In this document: positions 10,481 through 16,838 of the stretch, piece by piece
How the letters are laid out: each line of letters opens with the position of its first letter
How positions within the stretch are numbered: the first letter of the stretch is position 1
Origin: Alitabrizicola rongguiensis
GTDB taxonomy: Bacteria > Pseudomonadota > Alphaproteobacteria > Rhodobacterales > Rhodobacteraceae
Reading direction: 5' to 3'
Assembly (NCBI RefSeq): GCF_021491355.1
Contig: NZ_JAKENF010000003.1
Coordinates: 865,117 to 929,116 of the forward strand
Length of the DNA: 64,000 nt
Translations under genes and position numbers: made by a program
The notes under the pieces: generated by a model
Databases searched by the model: none
The model's input: the letters and a program-made list of their open reading frames with translations, nothing else
Told to the model about the DNA's origin: nothing

Positions 10481-10517
10481 CAGCGATACCCACCTGAAAA
10501 GCCATCGTTATTCTATT

Positions 10518-10778
10518 TTAAGCGCCCCCGTTACCGATTTCTACGCCGGTCTTTTCAAACCATTGGTTCCGGTCGGACGAAGGCGGGGCAAGGTTGCTCT
10601 CAGCCTCTGCTATGCGGAAATAGCGGCGGAAGTCATCGACCCCTGCTTGCGCGCCCTCTGCCTCTGTCATCGGAGCCAAAAGGCGGTTGAACCGTGCCAC
10701 CCCGCGCAGAGCTGATCCGCCCCGGCCATCGTCTAGGGTGATCTGCGCGCCAGCGGTCGGCTTGCGGGTGTGATGCCC
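10518..10778 (-). pseudogene. RepA-like AAA ATPase (replicative helicase) C-terminal fragment
   Basis: The frame reads HHTRKPTAGAQITLDDGRG, then LRGVARFNRLLAPMTEAEG, then NLAPPS and WFEKTGVEIGNG. This order is that of the C-terminal half of RepA/AAA_25-type ATPases found on plasmids and integrative elements (the HHTRKP motif, sensor region and the NLAPP end). The N-terminal Walker A half is missing. At its upstream end the frame is joined to the cut small gene copy A2, the two overlapping at 10733-10778 in different frames. The downstream end stops soon after GNGGA, shorter than the family. Confidence 0.65.
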
Positions 10779-10954
10779 TTGGCGTTGCTTCCTCCGCTAT
10801 GCACAGCATACCCAGACCTGCCGACATGCTGGTCTAGCCAGTCATAAATCGGTGTCACCAGACGCCCTAGGCCGCGGTCAGGGATGTAGAACCACACCCT
10901 AACCGGGAAAGCCTCGTCGTCCGCCTTGGACTGTGCTCTGGTCCATCGCGCCAT
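10733..10954 (-). pseudogene. Small protein copy A2, 3'-truncated by fusion to the ATPase fragment (LexA-boxed)
   Basis: This frame encodes 73 residues and matches copy A1 over its first ~60: MARWTRAQSKADDEAFPVRV, WFYIPDRGLGRLVTPIYDWL and YAVHSGGSNAKG. After NAKG the sequence changes abruptly to ITPASRPLARRSP because the DNA is joined there to the ATPase remnant. The lost part corresponds to the last ~38 residues of A1. The start and its upstream LexA-type box are conserved, so it could still be transcribed. Kept as a pseudogene because the conserved fold is probably incomplete, though a short functional product cannot be excluded. Confidence 0.65.
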
Positions 10955-10959
10955 GACGT

Positions 10960-10974
10960 GAACAAACGCGGAAC
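10960..10974 (-). promoter_or_regulatory. LexA-type SOS box before copy A2
   Basis: The plus strand reads GAAC-AAACGCG-GAAC, a perfect GTTC-N7-GTTC box towards the gene, five bases from the start codon, the same distance as for copy A1. The spacer sequence differs at two of seven positions, so the half-sites are kept while the rest has begun to drift. Confidence 0.65.
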
Positions 10975-11067
10975 ACGCGTGAGTCGCAATCAAATGGTGA
11001 GCGGGGCGCGATTGAAGGCTGGGGCCTGCCCCCTGCCCTGCCCATTGATGCTAGGTAATGTAGATTC

Positions 11068-11610
11068 TTAGCTGGGTCGCCGCCTACGAAGTGCCAACCC
11101 GAGACCGAGCGCTCCGGCCAGAAGTGGCAAGCTGGCCGGGAGCGGAACGTAGGCGCTCTTTTCGCCCCAGTATCCATATTTGATCTCTGACCCGCGCGGA
11201 CCCGTGATGCGCACCCCGAGGCCGCCGACAAAACTCATGCTGTAGTAGCCAGCCACAGCTACGATGTCCGTATCCCCTATGGGCGTAATCAGTGTGCCGC
11301 GCTTCGGAAGCAGGAATGTCATCGCGAAGGTCGGCAGAACATCGGACAAAGTAAAGTTCAGCTTTGCCTTCGTGTCTGATAGGTCAAACGACACGAGATC
11401 ATCATAAGTGATAGTGGCTGTTGACTTGCCGGCCTTCTTCGCCGCTTCGATAGCCCCGGGCGTGAAGGAGAACGACCCAACGATCGGGCCGGAATAGGAC
11501 GGGTATGATCGGAACAGGTATACACCTGAACCCGTAGTCGCGGCGCTTGCCTCACCGAATGTAGCCCAAGCTGCCAATATCGCAGCCGCCGCCATCGCCA
11601 AAATGCGCAT
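11068..11610 (-). CDS. Secreted VPLPA-CTERM protein (VPLPA3)
   Basis: A 180-residue exported protein. The start at 11610 (MRILAMAAAAILAAWATFGE) is preceded by AGGAGAG and is preferred over an ATG six codons upstream. The signal peptide ends at ASA. The body is beta-rich with GSFSFTPGAIEAAKKAGKS near residue 50, a pattern common in Rhodobacterales PEP-CTERM proteins. The C-terminus has YVPLPASLPLLAGALGLG then LALRRRRPS, a textbook VPLPA-CTERM signal. The gene lies 113 bases upstream of copy A2 in the same direction. Function of the mature part is unknown. Confidence 0.85.
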   Translation of the reverse strand: MRILAMAAAAILAAWATFGEASAATTGSGVYLFRSYPSYSGPIVGSFSFTPGAIEAAKKAGKSTATITYDDLVSFDLSDTKAKLNFTLSDVLPTFAMTFLLPKRGTLITPIGDTDIVAVAGYYSMSFVGGLGVRITGPRGSEIKYGYWGEKSAYVPLPASLPLLAGALGLGLALRRRRPS

Positions 11611-11694
11611 CGTGTACTCTCCTGTCACTCGCGATGGCGCAAGCGTGGCATAGGATCAATGATTCTCCTAGGACTGGGTGAACGGCGCGGAATG

Positions 11695-11976
11695 TCATTC
11701 GATCCTGCGGCCAGACAACAACTTAGTCGCATGTCGCACCTCTCGAACAATTTCTGCTCCCCATTTCCGGAGCGCCACCGCCTCCGCGCTTCTCTCGCCG
11801 TGCCGCCAACAAGGATGCTGTGGTCCGGCAGGCTGCCCGCCCCGAGCGCCATGCATCCGGCAGACTTTCCAACCCCGGACGGCAGGGTTCTTGCAGGGAA
11901 AGCCAGTCCGTTTGCTGTGAGCCGTGCAACGGGGCGCGAGATGCGCCTTTTGCATGGGGCTGATGTCAGTTTCCAT
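11695..11976 (-). CDS. HGGxSTG-type small protein
   Basis: A 93-residue protein with start at 11976, behind GGGGAGGGGCAACG. It has the Cys/His-rich pattern RCTAHSKRTGFPCKNPAVRG then KVCRMHGARGGQPAGP, which is the HGGxSTG-like family found in phage and integrative elements (C-x(n)-C-x(n)-C-x2-H, likely binding a metal). Some relatives act as or near small terminase subunits; whether this one does cannot be told. The start overlaps the end of the upstream gene by 11 bases, so the two are probably translated together. Confidence 0.65.
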   Translation of the reverse strand: METDISPMQKAHLAPRCTAHSKRTGFPCKNPAVRGWKVCRMHGARGGQPAGPQHPCWRHGERSAEAVALRKWGAEIVREVRHATKLLSGRRIE

Positions 11977-12631
11977 CGTTGCCCCTCCCCCCGTGAACCA
12001 GGTTGCCCACGATGGCTTGACCGCCTTCATTCACGGTCACATGCTCGACGGTGACCTTCTGTTGGCCGCCGGTCCGGTAGCGCTTCAGCGTATCCATCTG
12101 CATCGCGAAGGTGCGGGCCAACTTGTTCAGGGCGCGCTCTGCGGCATCCTGCTGGGGAATGCTTGTCACGTTGTTGAGCCGACGGGCCAGCGTCATCGTC
12201 GCCGCGTGGATTGCGCCCATTTGCATCGCCAGCATCGATTCCAGTTCGTCCTTCGGGGCAATCCCGCGCACCACCGACATAACGAAGTTGCTGGCTTCGG
12301 CGTCGATTTGTTTGCCGTAGGAACCGATGAGTGCAATTTGCGATGAGGCGCCTTTGAAGAAATGTGGATCGCTCGTGCCCATATCCGCCATGAGCAGCAC
12401 GGCAGCGGCCTCGGCGTCGTCATGGGCATATGCGACTTCCAGGGCCGTCCCATTTATCTTGAGACGCATTTCCGGGCCATCTGCTCGATCCGAGAACTTG
12501 CGCGCGACTTCCTTGATGCGCTCGTTTTCGCGTTCCTTCCGGCCCGCTGTCACGCGCTTCAGCGCAGTATCGATATCCACGCCTTTTTGTGGCGCTGGTG
12601 CCGTGTTCGGCTTCTTGGGTTTCGTTGCCAT
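11966..12631 (-). CDS. Mobile-element protein of unknown function, partner of HGGxSTG gene
   Basis: A 221-residue, mostly helical, soluble protein. The start at 12631 (MATKPKKPNTAPAPQKG) has a nearby GAGG and avoids an upstream extension with no protein character. The N-terminal 30 residues are low complexity; the C-terminal half carries the well-defined stretch IPQQDAAERALNKLARTF, then MDTLKRYRTGGQQKVTVEHV and VNEGGQAIVGNL. I recognise this block as one that recurs beside HGGxSTG genes in Rhodobacterales elements, but know no function. It overlaps the HGGxSTG gene. Confidence 0.6.
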   Translation of the reverse strand: MATKPKKPNTAPAPQKGVDIDTALKRVTAGRKERENERIKEVARKFSDRADGPEMRLKINGTALEVAYAHDDAEAAAVLLMADMGTSDPHFFKGASSQIALIGSYGKQIDAEASNFVMSVVRGIAPKDELESMLAMQMGAIHAATMTLARRLNNVTSIPQQDAAERALNKLARTFAMQMDTLKRYRTGGQQKVTVEHVTVNEGGQAIVGNLVHGGRGNDGN

Positions 12632-12738
12632 AGGTGCTGCCTCAGTTTCAGGTGGTGGAGATTGTCGCCGCTGGTATTTTTCAGATGGACACAAGCCGGA
12701 CGGCGCGGTGCATTTCGATCTGCGACCAAGAAGACAGG

Positions 12739-12782
12739 AGGCCTTGGCTTCTTGGAGGAGCCCGGCCCCCTGTCCCCCTGGT
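12739..12782 (-). terminator. Hairpin downstream of the HTH replication gene
   Basis: On the minus strand ACAGGGGGCC and GGCCTCCTGT pair imperfectly (one G:T and one mismatch) around a 20-base loop, followed by CTTCTTGG with no long T run. It lies in the 232-base spacer between the genes at 12864 and 12631 and may be a weak terminator. The rest of that spacer, towards 12864, holds repeats of the TTTTTGAGA type that continue the coding repeats of the upstream gene. Confidence 0.35.
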
Positions 12783-12863
12783 AAGTTAAGGATGTCTTAG
12801 AAACCGAGACGAAGGATTTGGCGGTTCTGGGCTGTTCGTCGCAGTTTTCGAGATGGCACGTCT

Positions 12864-13391
12864 TCATTTTTGAGATGGGCTCCGCTTCTTCGTCTCAAAA
12901 TTGATGACAGCGTCGTCGCGGTTTTTGAGACAGGGTTCTGTTTTTCGGCGTCGGCCCGTGGGGTTGTTGGCCGGGGACCGCTGCACCTGGAATTCGTGGT
13001 CCCTACTCCAACCCATGAACAGCTTCCTGCCGACGGTTGCTCCCGGCATTGCAAGCTCGGTGATTTCGTAAGACGCGGTTCGGGCGTGTCCCTCGATGCC
13101 AAGCGTCGCCTGCTCGGTCAGGACCAGGAACCCCTTGGCTTGCAGCTCGCGGAACCCGTTGGCAGCCGTATTTGCGGTGACACCCATCGCCTCGGCAGCC
13201 TGCCGGACCGATAACCGGATCTTGCCGTTGTTGTTCGTTCTGGCTCCCCGCCATTCCAGCTTGATCCATGGGTAAAGGGACTGGGCTGTTGTTGATAGCG
13301 CCCGCCAGGCCGGTGTATCCATGACTGACCGGAAAACTTGGGTGAAATGCTCGCCGCGAGTATCCCGTCCCGTCTTGTTGGGCTTCTTCAT
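12864..13391 (-). CDS. HTH protein, probable element replication/initiator type, with repeat-rich C-terminus
   Basis: A 175-residue protein. FTQVFRSVMDTPAWRALSTT, LYPWIKLEWRGARTNNNGKI and LSVRQAAEAMGVTANTAANG form a winged-helix region (residues ~20-95) that recurs in Rhodobacterales integrative elements and plasmid-like replication modules. The last ~35 residues are encoded by DNA with repeated TTTTTGAGA units, giving CLKNRDDAV and NFETKK. A -1 shift near 12865 would extend the protein with further units (HLENCDEQP, VSVSKTSLTYQG), so the end may have been frameshifted. The start at 13391 overlaps the stop of the 92-residue gene (ATGA). Confidence 0.6.
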   Translation of the reverse strand: MKKPNKTGRDTRGEHFTQVFRSVMDTPAWRALSTTAQSLYPWIKLEWRGARTNNNGKIRLSVRQAAEAMGVTANTAANGFRELQAKGFLVLTEQATLGIEGHARTASYEITELAMPGATVGRKLFMGWSRDHEFQVQRSPANNPTGRRRKTEPCLKNRDDAVINFETKKRSPSQK

Positions 13392-13666
13392 CCGCTCCAC
13401 CCTCGAATAACGTCGGGCATCGCCATCAAAGCCACAAGTGCGCTTGGGTCGATCCGGCTGCAGAAGAGGGCGCAGGACCGCATCAAGCCCTCCCGTGTGC
13501 GATGGAACCTGACGGCCCGCCAAGGCCGCTCTGCGCCACCGGCCTTGCGGCGCTGCAATATCCACTGGACGCCATCCTTGCAGATGACCACGCGCAATTC
13601 GTCGGAAAGCTGGACGACTACCTTGCGGTAGTCGTCACCCGTTTCCTGCCTGTGCCTATCCGTCAT
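13388..13666 (-). CDS. Small conserved element protein, 92 aa
   Basis: A 92-residue soluble protein with no known domain. It contains VVVQLSDELRVVICKDGVQW, suggesting a short beta hairpin, and a basic middle RRKAGGAERPWRAVRFHRT. It begins at 13666 in an ATGA-type overlap with the 32-residue gene and ends in an ATGA overlap with the HTH gene, so it is part of a tightly coupled string. The longer in-frame reading from 13924 is rejected because it is antisense to the winged-helix gene. Function unknown. Confidence 0.6.
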   Translation of the reverse strand: MTDRHRQETGDDYRKVVVQLSDELRVVICKDGVQWILQRRKAGGAERPWRAVRFHRTREGLMRSCALFCSRIDPSALVALMAMPDVIRGWSG

Positions 13667-13761
13667 TTCGGATACCCCCAGAACAGTGCGGCGACAGCCA
13701 ACGCCTGCGCATCTGTCAGGCCATAGAGGCGGCGAAGATAGAGAAGCTGCGCCCTGCTCAT
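13663..13761 (-). CDS. Micro-ORF of 32 residues in the coupled string
   Basis: From ATG 13761 the minus strand encodes MSRAQLLYLRRLYGLTDAQA followed by LAVAALFWGYPK and a stop. GGAGGTGAGGC, a near-perfect Shine-Dalgarno, stands before it. The start overlaps the end of the winged-helix gene and the stop overlaps the start of the 92-residue gene, so both neighbours are chained through it. The helix-turn-like pattern (YGLTDAQALAVAAL) suggests a small helical protein. It is too short for common gene callers but the context supports it. Confidence 0.65.
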   Translation of the reverse strand: MSRAQLLYLRRLYGLTDAQALAVAALFWGYPK

Positions 13762-14063
13762 GCCTCACCTCCGGGCACGATGCGGCGGACTTTGGAACGC
13801 AGGACGTATCGGGCATGGCTGCCGGGAAACGGCCCGGTATGGCGTTCGTGGGCTGTCTCGATGTCCAGGCCCATTCCGCGCAGATCGAAAACATAGGCGG
13901 ACCACCGCGGGCCGGGATGGTCAATCGGCGTGCAGCCCTTGGCGTTCGCCGCCATCAGGCATTCCAGCGCCCAACGTTCGCGGCCGCAAACCGAAATATA
14001 CGTAGTTGTTCCGTCGGGGGCATCCACGACAAAGCTTGCCTTGCCCCAATTTTGCTCGGGCAT
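13758..14063 (-). CDS. Winged-helix domain protein
   Basis: A 101-residue protein of the small winged-helix type seen in phages and integrative elements. Visible core: ISVCGRERWALECLMAANAK, GCTPIDHPGPRWSAYVFDLR and GLDIETAHERH, followed by a strand HARYVLRSKVRRIV. The GCTPID.PGPRWSAYV segment is highly typical. It probably binds DNA as a regulator within the element. It heads the overlapping string 13761-12864, with an alphaproteobacterial ribosome site not obvious. The stretch 14064-14172 upstream shows no gene. Confidence 0.7.
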   Translation of the reverse strand: MPEQNWGKASFVVDAPDGTTTYISVCGRERWALECLMAANAKGCTPIDHPGPRWSAYVFDLRGMGLDIETAHERHTGPFPGSHARYVLRSKVRRIVPGGEA

Positions 14064-14172
14064 TTCCTACCTCTTGGAAGGTTGAATGCCGGGACTGCAG
14101 ACGTTATCATACTGCTGTGATGCTGATACGAATAACGCCCCTGCCCGGCAATTCGGGTGGGGGCTAATTCGT

Positions 14173-14394
14173 TTAGCCGTTACGTTGACTTTTTGCGGCT
14201 TCCCAATTCTCAAGGTCAGCCAATTTCCACCGCGTGCATTGCGGCGACAGCTTTACAGGTTTGGGAAAGGTCGGGTCAGTCTTGGCCCAGCGCCAAGGCG
14301 TGGCCTTGTTGACGCCATAACGGGCGGCAAGCTGAGCGTCGGTCAGATAAGTTTCGGGCAATGCGTTTGCTCCAAGGCGTTGCGTCTGGAACAA
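14173..14394 (-). CDS. AlpA-like HTH regulator / excisionase candidate
   Basis: A 73-residue protein with a MerR/AlpA-type helix-turn-helix: LTDAQLAARYGVNKATPWRW then DPTFPKPVKLSPQCTRWKLA. The pattern R-Y-G-V-x-x-x-T-x-W-R-W-x-x-x-D-P-x-F-P-x-P is that of AlpA family proteins, which control integrase expression or act as excision factors in P4-like elements. Position near the integrase, same strand, fits such a role. A poly-C tract (12 C) lies upstream at about 14440-14452. Confidence 0.75.
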   Translation of the reverse strand: MFQTQRLGANALPETYLTDAQLAARYGVNKATPWRWAKTDPTFPKPVKLSPQCTRWKLADLENWEAAKSQRNG

Positions 14395-14461
14395 ATGTCA
14401 TGCAATGCGTGGCTGATGAGAACCGGGGCACTTCATGTCCCCCCCCCCCGCCGTGCAGCGC

Positions 14462-15154
14462 TCAGGACGACAGACTCTCAAAAGCTTGCTCGATTACATC
14501 GATAGGACCAGAACGCTCGTCGTATGTCGTTGCCTGTTCCAGTTCCAATGGCTCGACTCCACTCAGGCTCCAGACAAGCCAATCTCTCGTATCGGTCGCG
14601 GCTTCTATTCGCTCCTGAAAGACCTTGGCCGACCAATAATACGATAGCTCGTCCAATAAAATGGAGGATTCTTGCTGCTGCTCGATCCTTGGCGGGCGAA
14701 AACAAAGCTCAGTCGCCCAGATGTGGGCCACGGAACGATTAGCCCTGAACGCGGCCTTTACGCTCGCTTGGTCACCTACCATTGCAAAGGTATCAGGAGT
14801 TCCCAGGACTGAGCCTTCTCCACTAAGATAAATGACTTCAGACGCTATTCTGGAAGCCTTCTCAAGGCTCGGCCGCAAACCCCTGTCCTTAAGAAACAAG
14901 TATGAAATTGCAACTAAACCAGTGACAGCACCCTGCCCCCTACGCTTTTTTAGGCGATTAGAAGCAGCGCGGAAAACTTCGCTTTCGGTATACTCTTCCC
15001 GACAGTCTCGCATCCGTTCTTGTTCATTTTGCCAAAGCCAAAAGAACAGTTCGGCGTCGTAGAGACTGTTGGGGAAGTGTGCTATGGCGAGGAGCCAGCC
15101 ACGCATGCTAGAATTTGGTACGCCATCGCTGAACAAGTTCGGAACCAGTCGCAT
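14462..15154 (-). CDS. Unknown 230-residue protein translationally coupled to the integrase
   Basis: A soluble, helix-rich protein with no domain I recognise. It starts in the integrase stop codon (TAATG at 15152-15156), so it is very likely translated from the integrase message. The sequence has FFWLWQNEQERMRDCREEYT near residue 37 and many Trp and Glu residues; base composition is noticeably lower in GC than the integrase, a sign of a different source. It occupies the usual cargo slot beside an integrase. A defence or accessory function is possible but there is no direct evidence. Confidence 0.65.
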   Translation of the reverse strand: MRLVPNLFSDGVPNSSMRGWLLAIAHFPNSLYDAELFFWLWQNEQERMRDCREEYTESEVFRAASNRLKKRRGQGAVTGLVAISYLFLKDRGLRPSLEKASRIASEVIYLSGEGSVLGTPDTFAMVGDQASVKAAFRANRSVAHIWATELCFRPPRIEQQQESSILLDELSYYWSAKVFQERIEAATDTRDWLVWSLSGVEPLELEQATTYDERSGPIDVIEQAFESLSS

Positions 15155-16446
15155 TAGGAAATCCTAACAATCCCAGAATCAGCCGTATTGCTTCCCGAAA
15201 TGAAAACTGCCCAAGTCGCCATCATCTTGCGGCGCCTCTCCAGCATGTCGCCGCGCCGATAGGATGCCTCCACCGCATTGCCGACCTTGTGAGCCAGGGC
15301 TACCTCGGCCATGTCGCCGGGGAAATTGGTGCGCTCGGCCACCCAATCGCGGAAGGTCGAGCGAAGCCCATGCGGCACCGCAGGGCGCTTATTGACGCGG
15401 TCGACATAGCCTTTGCCACCATCCGCCACCGCAGCCTCGTGGACACGGCGCATCGTCGCGGACAGGGTCATGTCCGACAGCATCCCGCCACGAGCGGCGG
15501 GGAACACCAGCGGATTGGCCTGAAGTCTCGGCAGTCCCTTCAGCAGGTCAACGGCGGCTGATGACAGCGGGACGCGGTGTTCGCGTTTCATCTTCATGCG
15601 TGCGGCAGGGATGATCCACAGTCCCTTGTCCAAGTCGATTTCATCCCAAGTCGCACCGCGAACCTCGCCCGAGCGTGCCGCCGTTAGAGCCACAAATTCC
15701 AGCGCCCGCGCGCCAAACCCGTCGCGCTTGCGCAGATCGGCGAACCACGCCGGGACATCGTCCAGCGCCAGCGCCGGTTGATTGCCTTCGACCGCAACCT
15801 TGCTCGGAGCAGGCAGGAGTTCCTTGAGGTTGCCCGCCCATCGCGCCGGATTGTCGCCCGACCGATGCCCTGCGACCGTGGCCCACGACAGAACCGCCTC
15901 GATGCGGCCCCGAAGGCGCGACGCTGTTTCCGTCTTTGTGTTCCAGATCGGTTGCAAGACGCGGAGAACGGCAGCGGTGTCGATTTCCTGCACGGGCAAC
16001 GCGCCAAGTTCCGGCATGGCGTAGGTTTCGAGCGTATTGCGCCACTGGTCGCGGTGCTTCTCGTTCCGGAAGGCGTCCAGCTTCGCGGCAAGGGCCTTAT
16101 CGACAGCATCCCTGAACAGCATCCCCCGGCGTTGCGCGAGGGCCAGACGGGCCTTGGCGGCCTTGCGTTCCTCTACCGGGTCAATGCCGCACTCGATCCT
16201 GTCCCGCGCCTCGCGGGCCTTTTCACGGGCCTGCGCCAGCGTCACGGTCGGAAATCCACCCAGCCCGATATCACGGCGCTTCGAGCCAACCTGAACGCGC
16301 AAGATCCACGTCTTCCCGCCGTTCGGGGTCAATTGCATGTAAAGTCCCGCAACGCCCCCAACCGCGACCATGGCGTTGCCCTTGCCTCCAGGGTGCGCAA
16401 GCCGTTTCACGTCCAGCGGCCCAAGTTCTGCGGCGAGCTTCGGCAC
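15154..16446 (-). CDS. P4-type tyrosine integrase
   Basis: A 430-residue site-specific recombinase expected to insert the element at tRNA-Ser(CGA). The N-terminal ~90 residues are the arm-binding domain (GGLYMQLTPNGGKTWILRV-like segment and GLGGFPTVTLAQAREKAREA). A core-binding domain follows, then the catalytic domain with R258 (TAARSGEVRG), Lys near 285 (RMKMKREHRVPL), H359 and R362 (HGLR), H386 (LAHKV) and the nucleophile Y396 (ASYRR), so all key residues are present. Its start is 158 bases from the right attachment core, transcribed into the element. It appears intact. Confidence 0.95.
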   Translation of the reverse strand: MPKLAAELGPLDVKRLAHPGGKGNAMVAVGGVAGLYMQLTPNGGKTWILRVQVGSKRRDIGLGGFPTVTLAQAREKAREARDRIECGIDPVEERKAAKARLALAQRRGMLFRDAVDKALAAKLDAFRNEKHRDQWRNTLETYAMPELGALPVQEIDTAAVLRVLQPIWNTKTETASRLRGRIEAVLSWATVAGHRSGDNPARWAGNLKELLPAPSKVAVEGNQPALALDDVPAWFADLRKRDGFGARALEFVALTAARSGEVRGATWDEIDLDKGLWIIPAARMKMKREHRVPLSSAAVDLLKGLPRLQANPLVFPAARGGMLSDMTLSATMRRVHEAAVADGGKGYVDRVNKRPAVPHGLRSTFRDWVAERTNFPGDMAEVALAHKVGNAVEASYRRGDMLERRRKMMATWAVFISGSNTADSGIVRIS

Positions 16447-16604
16447 GGCAATTACTCCCCGTCTTACCCATCATAGATAGAATCACACGATGCGACGGAT
16501 TGCAATTGCAGACGACTGGCGACCTGTGACCATCTGTTCAATATCCTGTGTTTTAATAACATTTCTGCAGCGCCATGCCGCGCGTTGCGACCCGGAAATG
16601 GCGG

Positions 16605-16619
16605 CCACCCTCTCCGCCA
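16605..16619 (+). repeat. attR: 15-bp copy of the tRNA-Ser 3' end
   Basis: CCACCCTCTCCGCCA matches 7496-7510 exactly and in the same orientation. The bases on both sides differ from the tRNA gene (GCGG before it against AATC), so only the core is duplicated. It marks the right end of the element. The 392-base stretch 16447-16838 around it holds the integrase upstream region and no gene that I can support. Confidence 0.85.
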
Positions 16620-16838
16620 GCCGCCCCCTTGATTTCATTATTTGATCGTCTGTTCCCGATTTTCCTGCGTGTTTCCGCGGGTTATCGGGTCGCATTTCGC
16701 TCGGAGACGGTCCTGTACCTGCGACGTCCACCCTTTCCGGCGCTGCGTCTCCGCAGGCCTCGGAAGGTGGTTCGGCTTGCCCCTCGTGAAGGAAACAGGG
16801 AAGTGCCGATTCCGACGAGCACCGAAAATAACGACAGC

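Larger units (their letters stand above)
7496..16619. mobile_element. 9.1-kb integrative element in tRNA-Ser(CGA)
   Basis: The segment is bounded by exact 15-bp direct repeats of the tRNA-Ser 3' end and has a P4-type tyrosine integrase whose start is 158 bases from the right repeat. Inside are an AlpA-like regulator, a chain of small overlapping genes, a replication-type HTH gene, an HGGxSTG gene and a fragment of a RepA-like ATPase, all usual parts of alphaproteobacterial integrative or satellite elements. No conjugation, capsid or terminase large-subunit genes are seen. Several genes are decayed, so mobility is uncertain. Cargo consists of VPLPA-CTERM proteins, a lipoprotein and a LexA-boxed gene pair. 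The integrase lies at the end away from the tRNA, an uncommon layout. Confidence 0.85.

Noticed and set aside
10113..10505. A 130-residue minus-strand frame over the HTH/VPLPA chimera
   Set aside because: It is another frame of the same DNA; the HTH and VPLPA patterns lie in the frame starting at 10480.
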